A DNA stretch of 33,745 nucleotides. It comes from Pseudomonadota bacterium. GTDB lineage: Bacteria > Myxococcota_A > UBA796 > SXON01. The notes below the pieces were generated by a model, which searched no databases, was not told the DNA's origin, and saw nothing but the letters and a program-made list of their open reading frames with translations. This document shows, one piece after another, positions 14,735 through 22,663 of this stretch. The DNA lies in the NCBI GenBank assembly GCA_030684355.1, contig JAUXTN010000229.1, positions 1-33,745 of the forward strand, given 5' to 3'. Positions within the stretch are counted from its first letter, which is position 1. Every line of letters starts with the position of its first letter. A program made the position numbers and the translations under genes.

Positions 14735-16260
14735 CCAGCACGTTCTGGGGCCGGAAGGCCCTCCTCGCTCAACTGGACGCCTTGCTCAGCAAGTCCGACC
14801 CCGACAACGTCTCCGTCGTCGGTCCGCGCGGGATGGGTAAGACCTCTCTACTTCGGGAGCTGGCGCGCCGATACGCCGCAGGGAAGGGAGACTTTGTCAG
14901 CGCCTGCTACGTGGACCTGAAGCATCGACGCCTGGACTTGGCGCATCCCGTATTCGGTCCCGTCGCTGAGGCGATGCAACGTTCGCTTCGTGCCCTCGGG
15001 CCGGACAACGAATTCTCCCTTCTCGCGGATGAGCTGGATCCCGCGTCTCCAAACGTGTTCAACATGCTCCGGCGGATCACCATCGACGACTTGGCCGCCG
15101 TGAGGAGACCCATCCTGTTGGCGTTGGACGGGTGCGACGCCGTGTTGAAGTCAACCGTCGCACCGCGCGCCGCCTGGGACGGACTCTGCAATTTGGCCGA
15201 CGAGGGCGGCGTCCGGTTTGTTACAGGATCCCGGAGACGGCTTGGAGACCTATGCCGCGATGATGATGCCTCATCATCCGACTTCTTTCTCCGGTTCAAG
15301 CAGCTGATCGAGTTGCGTCCCATCGGAACGGACGAGTGGGGGGACGTTTTCGCCGTCTGGGGTGTGGACGCGGCAAAGGGCGCTCGGGATGAGTGCCACG
15401 GATGGACGGGCGGGCATCCAGCGCTCGTCGCCGCCCTCGGGGAGACCCTCCAGGGTCTGAAGCCGCTTTCCATCGCCGCGGTTTCTTCGAGCGGCAGCGC
15501 CCTCGTGAGCCGCGCCCACGACGCATTGGTAGGGATCTGGAAGGACGTGGGTGTTGAGGGGCAGGCAGACCTCGCGGCGATCGCCAAGAGCACCGTGCAC
15601 GCTGCTTCCTTCAACAAGAAGCGGCTGGACGCGCTCTCGGGCCACGGTCTGGTGCGCCAAGTTGGTGGCGAACTCCGATGCGCGTCGCGGGCAGTCGAGA
15701 TGTACGCTCTGGAGCACGGTACGGCCGCCACCGACTTGCAGCGGCTCTTTGGCAATAGAGAGCTATTCGCCTCCAATATCCGTCAGGTTCTGGAGTTCAG
15801 AAGCGCGCAGATCGCGATCTCCGACAAGGACCTTCGGGAGCACTTGCGCAGAGCCCTCGCCGATGTCGAACATCCCAGGTTCTGCTTGAATCAGTTTCGC
15901 GGGCTGGCGAGTCGCGCTCTCGACATGCTTTACATGATAGAAGCTCCGGGTTGGAAGTTTCCCGCAGCGTGGCTGGCACAATGGTCGAAGGCGCCCAATT
16001 CGCGTTGGCCCGGCGACAAGGGCTTTCCAACGGGGGACCGTGGGCGGCAATGCCAGCTTCTCAGAGAGATCGTGGACGACAGCAAATCGCCGCGGCTCGC
16101 GACGATGGTCAGCCGTCGCACGGCGGCCCTGGTCGATCAGATTAAGTCCTACGGCGATCTCGGCCAGCATCTTGACGATACGGTCGACGGATCCGTCGCC
16201 GTGGCGGCGTGCTTCGCTGCGCTGGAGATGTGCGATTCGCTCACGCGGGATCTTCGGTGA
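14731..16260 (+). CDS. P-loop ATPase, STAND/AAA-like
   Basis: A 509-residue protein starting at ATG 14731, overlapping the fusion gene's stop (ATGA). It opens with FWGRKALLAQLDALL, the typical entry to AAA-16/STAND ATPases. Walker A is GPRGMGKTS near residues 31-39, Walker B is ILLALDGCD near 128-136, and a sensor-like TGSRRRLGDL lies near 170. A WTGGHPALVAAL segment, seen in ATPase_2-type proteins, lies near 235, followed by winged-helix-like sequence. The C-terminal 170 residues are not recognisable. It resembles the ATPase half of the preceding fusion in general plan, so the two may work as a pair that gates the downstream cyclase or effector. Function is unknown. Confidence 0.78.
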   Translation: MTSTFWGRKALLAQLDALLSKSDPDNVSVVGPRGMGKTSLLRELARRYAAGKGDFVSACYVDLKHRRLDLAHPVFGPVAEAMQRSLRALGPDNEFSLLADELDPASPNVFNMLRRITIDDLAAVRRPILLALDGCDAVLKSTVAPRAAWDGLCNLADEGGVRFVTGSRRRLGDLCRDDDASSSDFFLRFKQLIELRPIGTDEWGDVFAVWGVDAAKGARDECHGWTGGHPALVAALGETLQGLKPLSIAAVSSSGSALVSRAHDALVGIWKDVGVEGQADLAAIAKSTVHAASFNKKRLDALSGHGLVRQVGGELRCASRAVEMYALEHGTAATDLQRLFGNRELFASNIRQVLEFRSAQIAISDKDLREHLRRALADVEHPRFCLNQFRGLASRALDMLYMIEAPGWKFPAAWLAQWSKAPNSRWPGDKGFPTGDRGRQCQLLREIVDDSKSPRLATMVSRRTAALVDQIKSYGDLGQHLDDTVDGSVAVAACFAALEMCDSLTRDLR

Positions 16261-17231
16261 CGGGGGACTTCCGAGCGATCGAGCCAGCCCTTAAGGCATT
16301 GCTCGACGGGCGGTCGACGGACGATTCGGCCTACGCGTCCGCGAGGGAGCGAGCGGAACGTTATGCGCGCTCCCTGGTGAACGACCCCGCGTTCGGCGTG
16401 ATTGGTTCTCGCATCGGAGGTTCCATCGGAAAAGGTACGGCCATTGCGCCCACCAGCGACGTCGACCTGTACCTTTACCTCGACTCCCGGTTTTGGGAGA
16501 CTCGGGGTAAGCCGCTGGCCCCAAGCACGGTGATCAGTCGGCTCCATGCCCGGCTGAAGACTCGGCTCGCCTTCGAACTTGGCAACCGCCACTGTCGGCT
16601 GCGCCCACAGACCCACTCTGTCGGCATTCACTTCCAGAAGGAGGGCTCGATCGGGATCGATGTAGTGCCGGCGCTGACGCAGGACGAAAATGTGGAGGAC
16701 GCGTGGATTCCACGTCGCACATCGGGAATCTACGTCCAGACATCCATTGAGCGGCAGCTCAGGCTGATCGAATCCATGGATTCCCCATTCCGCTTCCTCC
16801 GGCGAGGAATTCGTCTCTTGAAGGTCTGGAACCAGCAGGATGACGTGAGGCTTCCGTCGTACGCGGTTGAGATTCTCGGACTTCACGCCGTCCACCGTGG
16901 CTGCAAAAAAACGGAGGCAGGGGTTTTCCTCTCTGCGCTGGACTTCATCGGTGAAACCGCAATGCGGGAACCGGTCTACGTCGACCGCTACTTCGGGTAC
17001 GCGCCGCCCGCACGGAGAACCTGCGTTATTCTTGACCCCGCCATGCCTAGCAACAATCTCGGCGAGGGCATGGACGCGCAAGACGGCGACCGTCTCGGCA
17101 CTGCCGCACGACGCGCCCTTGCGAAAATCCGGAAGGCGGTGGAATTTTCCGAGGCGAGGAGGGGCCGCGTCGCCGCGCAATGCCTCTCCGAGGCGTTCGG
17201 GCAGGAAGAGCTATTCAAAGGAGGATTATAG
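16257..17231 (+). CDS. CD-NTase-like cyclase of the SAVED pair
   Basis: A 324-residue nucleotidyltransferase. The GGSIGKGT motif is near residues 54-61, DVD near 68-70, and the third metal ligand lies in GIDVVPA near 135, giving a full triad. Further on, FLRRGIRLLKVWN and LPSYAVEILGLHAVH match the helical domain of CBASS cyclases. GTG 16257 overlaps the TGA of the ATPase gene. The very strong AAAGGAGG site in its 3' end serves the next gene. A cyclase directly before a SAVED-domain protein is the classical CBASS enzyme/effector order, so it is expected to synthesise the cyclic oligonucleotide that SAVED binds. The ligand cannot be read from sequence. Confidence 0.88.
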   Translation: MTGDFRAIEPALKALLDGRSTDDSAYASARERAERYARSLVNDPAFGVIGSRIGGSIGKGTAIAPTSDVDLYLYLDSRFWETRGKPLAPSTVISRLHARLKTRLAFELGNRHCRLRPQTHSVGIHFQKEGSIGIDVVPALTQDENVEDAWIPRRTSGIYVQTSIERQLRLIESMDSPFRFLRRGIRLLKVWNQQDDVRLPSYAVEILGLHAVHRGCKKTEAGVFLSALDFIGETAMREPVYVDRYFGYAPPARRTCVILDPAMPSNNLGEGMDAQDGDRLGTAARRALAKIRKAVEFSEARRGRVAAQCLSEAFGQEELFKGGL

Positions 17232-17233
17232 CG

Positions 17234-19003
17234 ATGGAACCGACTCAAATCCTATTCATGCTGGATGTCGACGCCCCGGTGGATGCCAAGGCGTTGATCC
17301 AGCACGTCCCATCGGTCCGTCGCGCTCGCCACGAACTCAGCGTCACCGAGTTCGGCTACGAGCGGCCGGAGCGCGACACGCCTCGCGATGGGCTCAACTG
17401 GCCGTGCCTCCTCGAAGCCGTCCACCGCATGGTACAAAAAGGCCAGCAACTACGGCCGACAGATGGAAGTCCCGTCGAGATCTACGTATCTGGGCTCGCA
17501 CCGCTGTCGGTGTTCTTCACGCTCGGAACGGTCCTCGACACGCGCACGGCACTCGTCACCGCAGTCAATCTGCGGCGCAACGAGGCCACGTGGGACGTAC
17601 TCCGCCTGGTGCCGGCGGTAGGGCCCACGTTTTTCGATCCGCCCACGAACGTTGACCCGGGGGCGCCCCACGACGCCAGCGGGAGGGTCGGTCTCTTCAT
17701 TTCCGCGCTCGGGCCCTCCGTGTCCGGGGAAGCCGTTCGCGCGGCTGCTGAGCACGATGGAGACCGGCTCGCCGGCGTCGTGAAGATCGCCACGCCCGGC
17801 CGAGCGGTTCTCGACGCCACCAACGTCGGTCCCTGTACTCGCGAACTGACGGACACCCTTTCCGCGCTCGCGGTGGCTTGGCCGGCTCGGTCTGGCCTCA
17901 CCGTGTTCTTGGCCGGGCCGGCGCCGCTCGCGCTGGCAGCCGGCATCTGCCTCAATCGCAACCAGTACATGGGGGGCGGGGCGACGATCGACGTGACCGA
18001 GTACGTGGCGGGGAAGTACGTGGTCGTGGGGCGCCTCCCCCTTCCCCCCAGCCGGGATCCGATTGTACCCGACGATTCCGCAAGCCTGCTTGTGCGGCGA
18101 CGCACGTTCGACGCCGTCAAGCGCGGTGTCGTTTCGCTCAAGGACCGGCTTGAGCTTTCGCACATGCGGGTGCCAACCGGGTTCGTCGTGCGCCCAGAGG
18201 GGCGTGAGGCCCTCGCAAAGAGTGTGCACCGGAAGCTTCAGCTGATTCGGCTCGGAGAGGAGCCGATTGGGCAGGACTTTTGGCTCAGCACAACCAAGGG
18301 ACAGATGTCCTTCGGGCACGGGCTCCTCCACGCCCTCCTGGGGCTCGACGAGCGGGTGCTTGAACGCCTCGGGCAGCTGTTCGTGTTGCACGAACTCGTA
18401 CACGACCCTCAGAACATCACGAGCAACACGTTCCGCGGAATCGGCCGAGCAGGCGTGGTACTCGAAGATCTGGACTTTTGGGCTGATGCGTTCGCGATCT
18501 CCGTCGCCTTCGATCACCAGGTCGCGCGCGGTGGCGATGCAGCTCGCGAGGGATGCCGGAATCTCCTTTTGGACCTGATCGACGCGCACATCGCCGCGAT
18601 GCGGGCGTTCGACCGAATGGAGCAGGGCGATGTGCTTCACACCGTTCCCGAGCGCCGGCTGCGCCGCTACTTGATGTGGTACCTGCAGCGCGCGCGCGCC
18701 GAGACGGTGGGCGCCCCGGAGCACGCTCACCTCTTGTTCGACGTCCGCGTGTTCGTGGAGATCGCCCCGCTGAAGGGGCGACTCGATGACCGCAACGACA
18801 AGATCGCCACTGGGGCAACGCCGGATGCGGAACTCTTCGTCACCTCCGGGGGACGCCTCATCCGGATGCAGCGCAGTCCGGGTTTCGTGCCCGCCGAGCT
18901 GTTTGACGCGGTCCGCACCTTCAACGAGCAGGCGTTGCACGAGGCGATGGACCGCGTGGTGGACGCGGGCCGCGCCGTGCTCGCTCCTTGGGTGGACGGC
19001 TAA
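17234..19003 (+). CDS. SAVED-domain effector with C-terminal HExxH zincin-like domain
   Basis: A 589-residue protein. Residues 65-275 have the SAVED (tandem CARF-like) pattern: VEIYVSGLAPLSVFFTLG, RVGLFISALGPSVSGEAV, then LTVFLAGPAPLALAAGICLN with a VTEYVAGKYVVVGRLPLP strand pair. SAVED domains bind cyclic oligonucleotides in CBASS and type III CRISPR effectors. The C-terminal half contains HELVH at 386-390 and a second acidic cluster LEDLDFWADAF near 410-420, the HExxH...E arrangement of zinc metallopeptidases, reminiscent of ImmA-like HExxH proteins. No membrane segment is visible. It follows the cyclase by two bases behind a near-perfect AAAGGAGG ribosome site. Prediction: a nucleotide-activated protease effector. 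Domain identity is good; proteolysis is inference. Confidence 0.82.
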   Translation: MEPTQILFMLDVDAPVDAKALIQHVPSVRRARHELSVTEFGYERPERDTPRDGLNWPCLLEAVHRMVQKGQQLRPTDGSPVEIYVSGLAPLSVFFTLGTVLDTRTALVTAVNLRRNEATWDVLRLVPAVGPTFFDPPTNVDPGAPHDASGRVGLFISALGPSVSGEAVRAAAEHDGDRLAGVVKIATPGRAVLDATNVGPCTRELTDTLSALAVAWPARSGLTVFLAGPAPLALAAGICLNRNQYMGGGATIDVTEYVAGKYVVVGRLPLPPSRDPIVPDDSASLLVRRRTFDAVKRGVVSLKDRLELSHMRVPTGFVVRPEGREALAKSVHRKLQLIRLGEEPIGQDFWLSTTKGQMSFGHGLLHALLGLDERVLERLGQLFVLHELVHDPQNITSNTFRGIGRAGVVLEDLDFWADAFAISVAFDHQVARGGDAAREGCRNLLLDLIDAHIAAMRAFDRMEQGDVLHTVPERRLRRYLMWYLQRARAETVGAPEHAHLLFDVRVFVEIAPLKGRLDDRNDKIATGATPDAELFVTSGGRLIRMQRSPGFVPAELFDAVRTFNEQALHEAMDRVVDAGRAVLAPWVDG

Positions 19004-19045
19004 GCCAGTTTTCGGTCCGATCGTCTTGCCGAATCTCGATGGTGC

Positions 19046-19062
19046 CCTCGTGCCAAACGAGG
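19046..19062. terminator. Small hairpin between convergent genes
   Basis: CCTCG and CGAGG pair across a 7-base loop in the 69-base gap between the convergent SAVED gene and the minus-strand nucleotidyltransferase. It could act as a bidirectional terminator. The stem is only five pairs and there is no T-tract, so support is weak. Confidence 0.25.
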
Positions 19063-19072
19063 CTATCCGGTA

Positions 19073-20233
19073 CTAATCGTCCAATTCGGGATCGACTCTC
19101 CAGAGTTCATTCCAAACATCGGGATGCATTTCACCGTATTCCTCATCCCGACGCATCTCCTTCCGATCCTGCGCACTGGGGGCCGTGAAATATGGCTCTT
19201 CGTCGGCGGGCAAGAGGGGGTCCGAGCGGAGCGTCCGCCCCGAACGCATTTCTACCAGTTTTTCGTGGTCACGTCCGTAAAACAACTTCGCCAGCTCCGC
19301 CGAGACCAACCCGTCGTCGCCTGATGCAGAGCTGAACAAAGCCGAGTCGAAGGCTTCGCTCGCGAGCGCACACTGCTTTCGGAAGGCAGAGAAGGGATCT
19401 GGAGGCCCGTGTCCTGCGGGCGGCCGAATGATCTCTCTCCTGGTCCACGGATCCACAACCGCCGGTAGTCCCTCAATCCGTCCGACGCCAGGCCGGGAGA
19501 AATGATCCCAAAATCCGGCAATCAGTTCCGAAACGCTGACCTTGGAATCGATTTCGCACTTTCCGGCGCACCAAACCTCTATTGCATAGGACGAGACACA
19601 GGCGAGGGTAGCGTCGCGCTCGCGAATTGCGCGCTTCCACATCTTCAACAGACGTACGCCATCGCGTAGGTCTGGCGCGGCGCCGGCCAGGTTCATCATG
19701 TGAGCATTGAAGGGCTCAGGAAATGTCGGAACCCATGCTGTCGGGATTCGCATCGAGCCCGCGCCGCGAGCAATTTCTGGCACCAAGTACTGCCCAGGCT
19801 CCGTCCCCCGGACCGCTGGCACGACGTCGATACGATGCCTGGGCTCCCAGTTCAACCCGACGCTGTGCGACTGCAACTGTGTCCTAATCGATCTGGCCGC
19901 AAGAAGTCCCCGCCATTGCAACTTCAGCAGGCGATGGAAGTGCTTGAGGCATAAGCGGGCATCGAGGAGTTGCCCGTCGCGCTGGAGCGGGCCCGGCTCC
20001 AACTCCACGATAATGTCAAGATCATCAACGTCGCTCGCCACCGCGGTGCCACGCACCGTGGAACCATGGACGAAGTAACGAACTACGCGAAATTCGAGGC
20101 TTTTGGTCCGCTTCAGGCGTGCGACCACGGGCCCCATTCGTTCCTGTAAAAGCGTTCGGCGGGATTCGTCGAGCGCCGTGTCGGCGGCGATTCGCCGGAG
20201 GAGGGAGGTGGCCGAGGTCACGAGCAAACGCAT
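19073..20233 (-). CDS. Nucleotidyltransferase (CD-NTase-like), last gene of the type II CBASS strand
   Basis: A 386-residue polymerase-beta-type nucleotidyltransferase. HGSTVRGT is at residues 56-63, DDLD at 70-73, and RIDVVPA supplies the third acidic residue at D136. The helical domain contains DGVRLLKMWKRAI and SSYAIEVWCAG. An Asp/Glu-rich tail of about 100 residues with no recognised domain follows, ending EYGEMHPDVWNELW. It lies downstream of Cap3 on the same strand, 151 bases after that stop, with a triple 10-bp repeat just before its ATG. It may be a second cyclase of the same locus or an independent gene. The base pattern of the acidic triad is intact, so catalysis is expected. Confidence 0.82.
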   Translation of the reverse strand: MRLLVTSATSLLRRIAADTALDESRRTLLQERMGPVVARLKRTKSLEFRVVRYFVHGSTVRGTAVASDVDDLDIIVELEPGPLQRDGQLLDARLCLKHFHRLLKLQWRGLLAARSIRTQLQSHSVGLNWEPRHRIDVVPAVRGTEPGQYLVPEIARGAGSMRIPTAWVPTFPEPFNAHMMNLAGAAPDLRDGVRLLKMWKRAIRERDATLACVSSYAIEVWCAGKCEIDSKVSVSELIAGFWDHFSRPGVGRIEGLPAVVDPWTRREIIRPPAGHGPPDPFSAFRKQCALASEAFDSALFSSASGDDGLVSAELAKLFYGRDHEKLVEMRSGRTLRSDPLLPADEEPYFTAPSAQDRKEMRRDEEYGEMHPDVWNELWRVDPELDD

Positions 20234-20244
20234 AACTCGCTATC

Positions 20245-20274
20245 GCCTTCCGAAGCCTTCCGAAGCCTTCCGAA
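20245..20274. repeat. Three exact tandem copies of a 10-bp unit before a start codon
   Basis: GCCTTCCGAA occurs three times without interruption at 20245-20274. Read on the minus strand each unit is TTCGGAAGGC and contains a GGAAGG ribosome-site-like core. The last copy ends 11 bases before the ATG of the minus-strand nucleotidyltransferase. Copy-number change by slippage would alter the leader length and the number of ribosome-like sites. Confidence 0.9.
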
Positions 20275-20384
20275 ACGAGGCAAGCTCGGTGAGTTCGGCC
20301 TGAGTAAGCGTGGTGTACTTTGGGGTTTGGGGTTCGAGTGGATCCGCTCCCAGCGGCGTCAGCCTCCGCCGTCTCCAATCGGTC

Positions 20385-20822
20385 CTACGATTCCGGCACC
20401 AACTCCTCCATCCGATCCCCCGCCCATACCCACCAGCTGCGCTGGCGTGAACGGTCGCTGCCGCCCACCACGAGGAGGAGCGGAGCGGCGCACGAGTAGC
20501 GCACGTCGCTGGCGATCCGCTCGAGAGCGACTCGGTCGGTCGTACTGGGCATCGACGAGGCACCAGGGTGGAGGTGCCACTCGCCAAGGTAGTGCGCACC
20601 GTGGGGCCAGAGGTCCGCAAGCCACTTGTCGGCACCACTGCGCCCACGGGAGAAGCCAAAAAAGCCTCGGCGCGAGTCAGGCGGCGGCCCACTGGCCTGC
20701 TGTACCAGGGCGAGACGCTCGGAAATCTCGTACCGACCGACGAGAATCCCCCCGGTTTCCAGCGACCCTGCTTCACGACAGATGCGCGTGATCCGCGACC
20801 AGATCGGGTCTGGCAGGTGCAC
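20385..20822 (-). CDS. cap3: JAB/JAMM isopeptidase, CBASS Cap3
   Basis: A 145-residue JAB-domain protein counted from GTG 20822. The zinc-site residues are E22 in LETGGILVGRY, H83 and H85 in EWHLHPG, and D96 in PSTTD, so the JAMM motif is complete. In type II CBASS, Cap3 removes the cyclase from proteins to which Cap2 has attached it. The start is uncertain: the sequence LWRTHDGRFA just before the GTG looks like protein and is in frame, so translation may start at ATG 20906 inside the Cap2 gene. A GGAGG site at the Cap2 end points to an ATG pair in another frame that gives only an Arg/Ser-rich shadow. The order CD-NTase, Cap2, Cap3 supports the call. Confidence 0.87.
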   Translation of the reverse strand: MHLPDPIWSRITRICREAGSLETGGILVGRYEISERLALVQQASGPPPDSRRGFFGFSRGRSGADKWLADLWPHGAHYLGEWHLHPGASSMPSTTDRVALERIASDVRYSCAAPLLLVVGGSDRSRQRSWWVWAGDRMEELVPES

Positions 20823-20835
20823 GGCGAAACGCCCA

Positions 20836-22659
20836 TCATGTGTCCTCCAGAGGCTCCCTGGTGATGTTCTCGGGGCGGCGAAGTCGGCGACGTTCGGGAA
20901 GACCATCTGCGTCTCGTCCATGTTCGTACACGATAAGCCCCCGAAGCCCCCGGCGCAGGGCGTCGATGATGAGGCGTACGGCGCCGGCGGCGGCCTCCCA
21001 GACGTCCTCGGGATGGGCAGCGAAGACCGGGCTCCAACAGCCCACGCCCTCCCACACATGGCCGTGCCGCGCGATCTCCTCGCGCTCAACGCTCAGCCAC
21101 GGCTCACATGCTGCCTCCCAATCGGCGAGCGGGAAGCGCTGGCCCGAGGCGAGGTACACATAGGTGCGGCGCCCACGGAACCCCAGCCAGATCGAAGCGA
21201 ATAGTGCGTCGCTCCGTTCCTCCGTGGCCAACGCACGCAGCACCGTCGCCTCGGCGGTTGCATCGACCACGAGGTCGCAGAGCAGGGTCTTTCGCGCCAC
21301 CTGCTGGTCCTTGGAGGGGTACTCCTCGGCGTGCGGTGTGACTGCCGCATGCGGATTTGCCAGATTCAACCGAGCGGCAACGGCGATGGCCTTCCGCTCA
21401 CCCACGTTGATCAGTAGAGCGGTGTGCCGAGTGAGGTTGCCCCCGTGGACGCGATCATCATCGAAGACGTGCAGGGAGCGCAGCCCGTCTCGTATCAGGA
21501 TCTCACCCACCGCGCTCCCGAACGCCCCGGCGCCCAACAGGAGGCCTCGCCTTCCGGCGAGGTCCGCGTGGACCCCCCGCGTGGCGAGCGCCGCTGGGTG
21601 CCAGTTAGCGGTCTGCAGCCACTCAACGGGGCCCTGCGCCTGGAAGGCAACGCGACTATTGTAGAGAGCACGCGACTTATCGGTGGGTCTGAAGCCTCGG
21701 GTCGGCGGGGAGATGCTCGCCAACGGTGGCATCCGCGCCGCCAACCAGTGGAACATCACCGGCGGACCGTCGACCACAGCCGGGATGGGTGCGCCGAGGA
21801 AAAGTAGGTGCTGCTGGCCGTCGTGGATCCCGCGGAGGCTTCGGAGCAGGCCGAGTACCTCGCGCGAGCCGCGAAGCTCGCTCAGCAACGGCATCAGTTC
21901 GCCCCAAGACCGAGGGATATGCCAGGGGGGCATGACGGCAAGCGACGGAAGCGCCATCCATGCGCCGAGTGTTCGGACTTTCCCGATCTTGGGAAGAGCG
22001 GCGCCCCACCGGATCGCGAGCTCGGGCCGCCCTGCCGCGTCGCAGAACGTGAACATCGAGGAAAGGCCCCCCGGTCGTACCTCGCCGACCTGCACGAGCC
22101 CGGCGGTTCCGATCCGCTCTTGCCAGAACGGGAGCTGGTCGGCTGACTCGGAGAAGATGATCGTCGCCGGAGCCGATGTTGGCACGGCAGGCAGCTCAAA
22201 CGGCTCACCGGCGCGGACAAGCGCGTCGCCGCTCGCGGCATCGAGCCAGCGAAGCGCCCCCGCCACCAGCCATGCGCCCCGAGCGGGGAAGGACGGCGGC
22301 TCTGCGTGCACGAAGAGCCGGGCCATCGCCGCCGGGAAGGAGCGTGGACAGATGGCGCCCGAGGACCAGGGGGCGCCTAGAAGCGGCCCGTTCCACGCCT
22401 GATGGTGGTCCGTCTTCGCGAGCCCTCCCTCCACCGCGGGGAAAAGGTCGAGCTTCCCAGCGCCGTCCCGGCGGTCGGCCACCAGGAACCAGTGCGTGCG
22501 TACTGGCGTCCGGCCACCTGGAGGGGCCAGAAGGGTCACGGGCAACGCCCACGACGACATGACCCGGTAGTAGGCGAACTCTCCGACGCTCGCGACCCCC
22601 GGCACGGCTGCCACGAGCCGCCCCGTGTCCACCAGCAACTCCGGCACTTCTCCGTCCAT
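20836..22659 (-). CDS. cap2: E2-E1 fusion ubiquitin-transfer-like protein, CBASS Cap2
   Basis: A 607-residue protein. The N-terminal E2-like domain has a probable catalytic cysteine in GAICPRS (C104) and the characteristic ending ALVRAGEPFELP near 146-157. A linker domain follows. The C-terminal E1/ThiF-type adenylation domain shows GLLLGAGAFGSAVG near 372-385, the acidic strand end HVFDDDRV near 397-404, GGNLTRH, and LVVDATAE near 463-470. A second cysteine in GVGCWSPVF (C541) is a good candidate for the E1 active site. Cap2 activates the C-terminus of the CD-NTase and links it to targets, priming cyclase activity. ATG 22659 is four bases after the cyclase stop, so the pair is coupled. Confidence 0.92.
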   Translation of the reverse strand: MDGEVPELLVDTGRLVAAVPGVASVGEFAYYRVMSSWALPVTLLAPPGGRTPVRTHWFLVADRRDGAGKLDLFPAVEGGLAKTDHHQAWNGPLLGAPWSSGAICPRSFPAAMARLFVHAEPPSFPARGAWLVAGALRWLDAASGDALVRAGEPFELPAVPTSAPATIIFSESADQLPFWQERIGTAGLVQVGEVRPGGLSSMFTFCDAAGRPELAIRWGAALPKIGKVRTLGAWMALPSLAVMPPWHIPRSWGELMPLLSELRGSREVLGLLRSLRGIHDGQQHLLFLGAPIPAVVDGPPVMFHWLAARMPPLASISPPTRGFRPTDKSRALYNSRVAFQAQGPVEWLQTANWHPAALATRGVHADLAGRRGLLLGAGAFGSAVGEILIRDGLRSLHVFDDDRVHGGNLTRHTALLINVGERKAIAVAARLNLANPHAAVTPHAEEYPSKDQQVARKTLLCDLVVDATAEATVLRALATEERSDALFASIWLGFRGRRTYVYLASGQRFPLADWEAACEPWLSVEREEIARHGHVWEGVGCWSPVFAAHPEDVWEAAAGAVRLIIDALRRGLRGLIVYEHGRDADGLPERRRLRRPENITREPLEDT

Positions 22660-22663
22660 GCGC

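Noticed and set aside
17450..18940. 496-codon minus-strand frame opposite the SAVED gene
   Set aside because: High-GC antisense shadow; the plus strand carries the SAVED and HExxH motifs and a strong ribosome site.
20240..21055. Long minus-strand frame overlapping Cap3 and the end of Cap2, with an ATG pair after a GGAGG site
   Set aside because: Its product is Arg/Ser/Pro-rich with no family pattern, while the overlapping frame has a complete JAMM motif.
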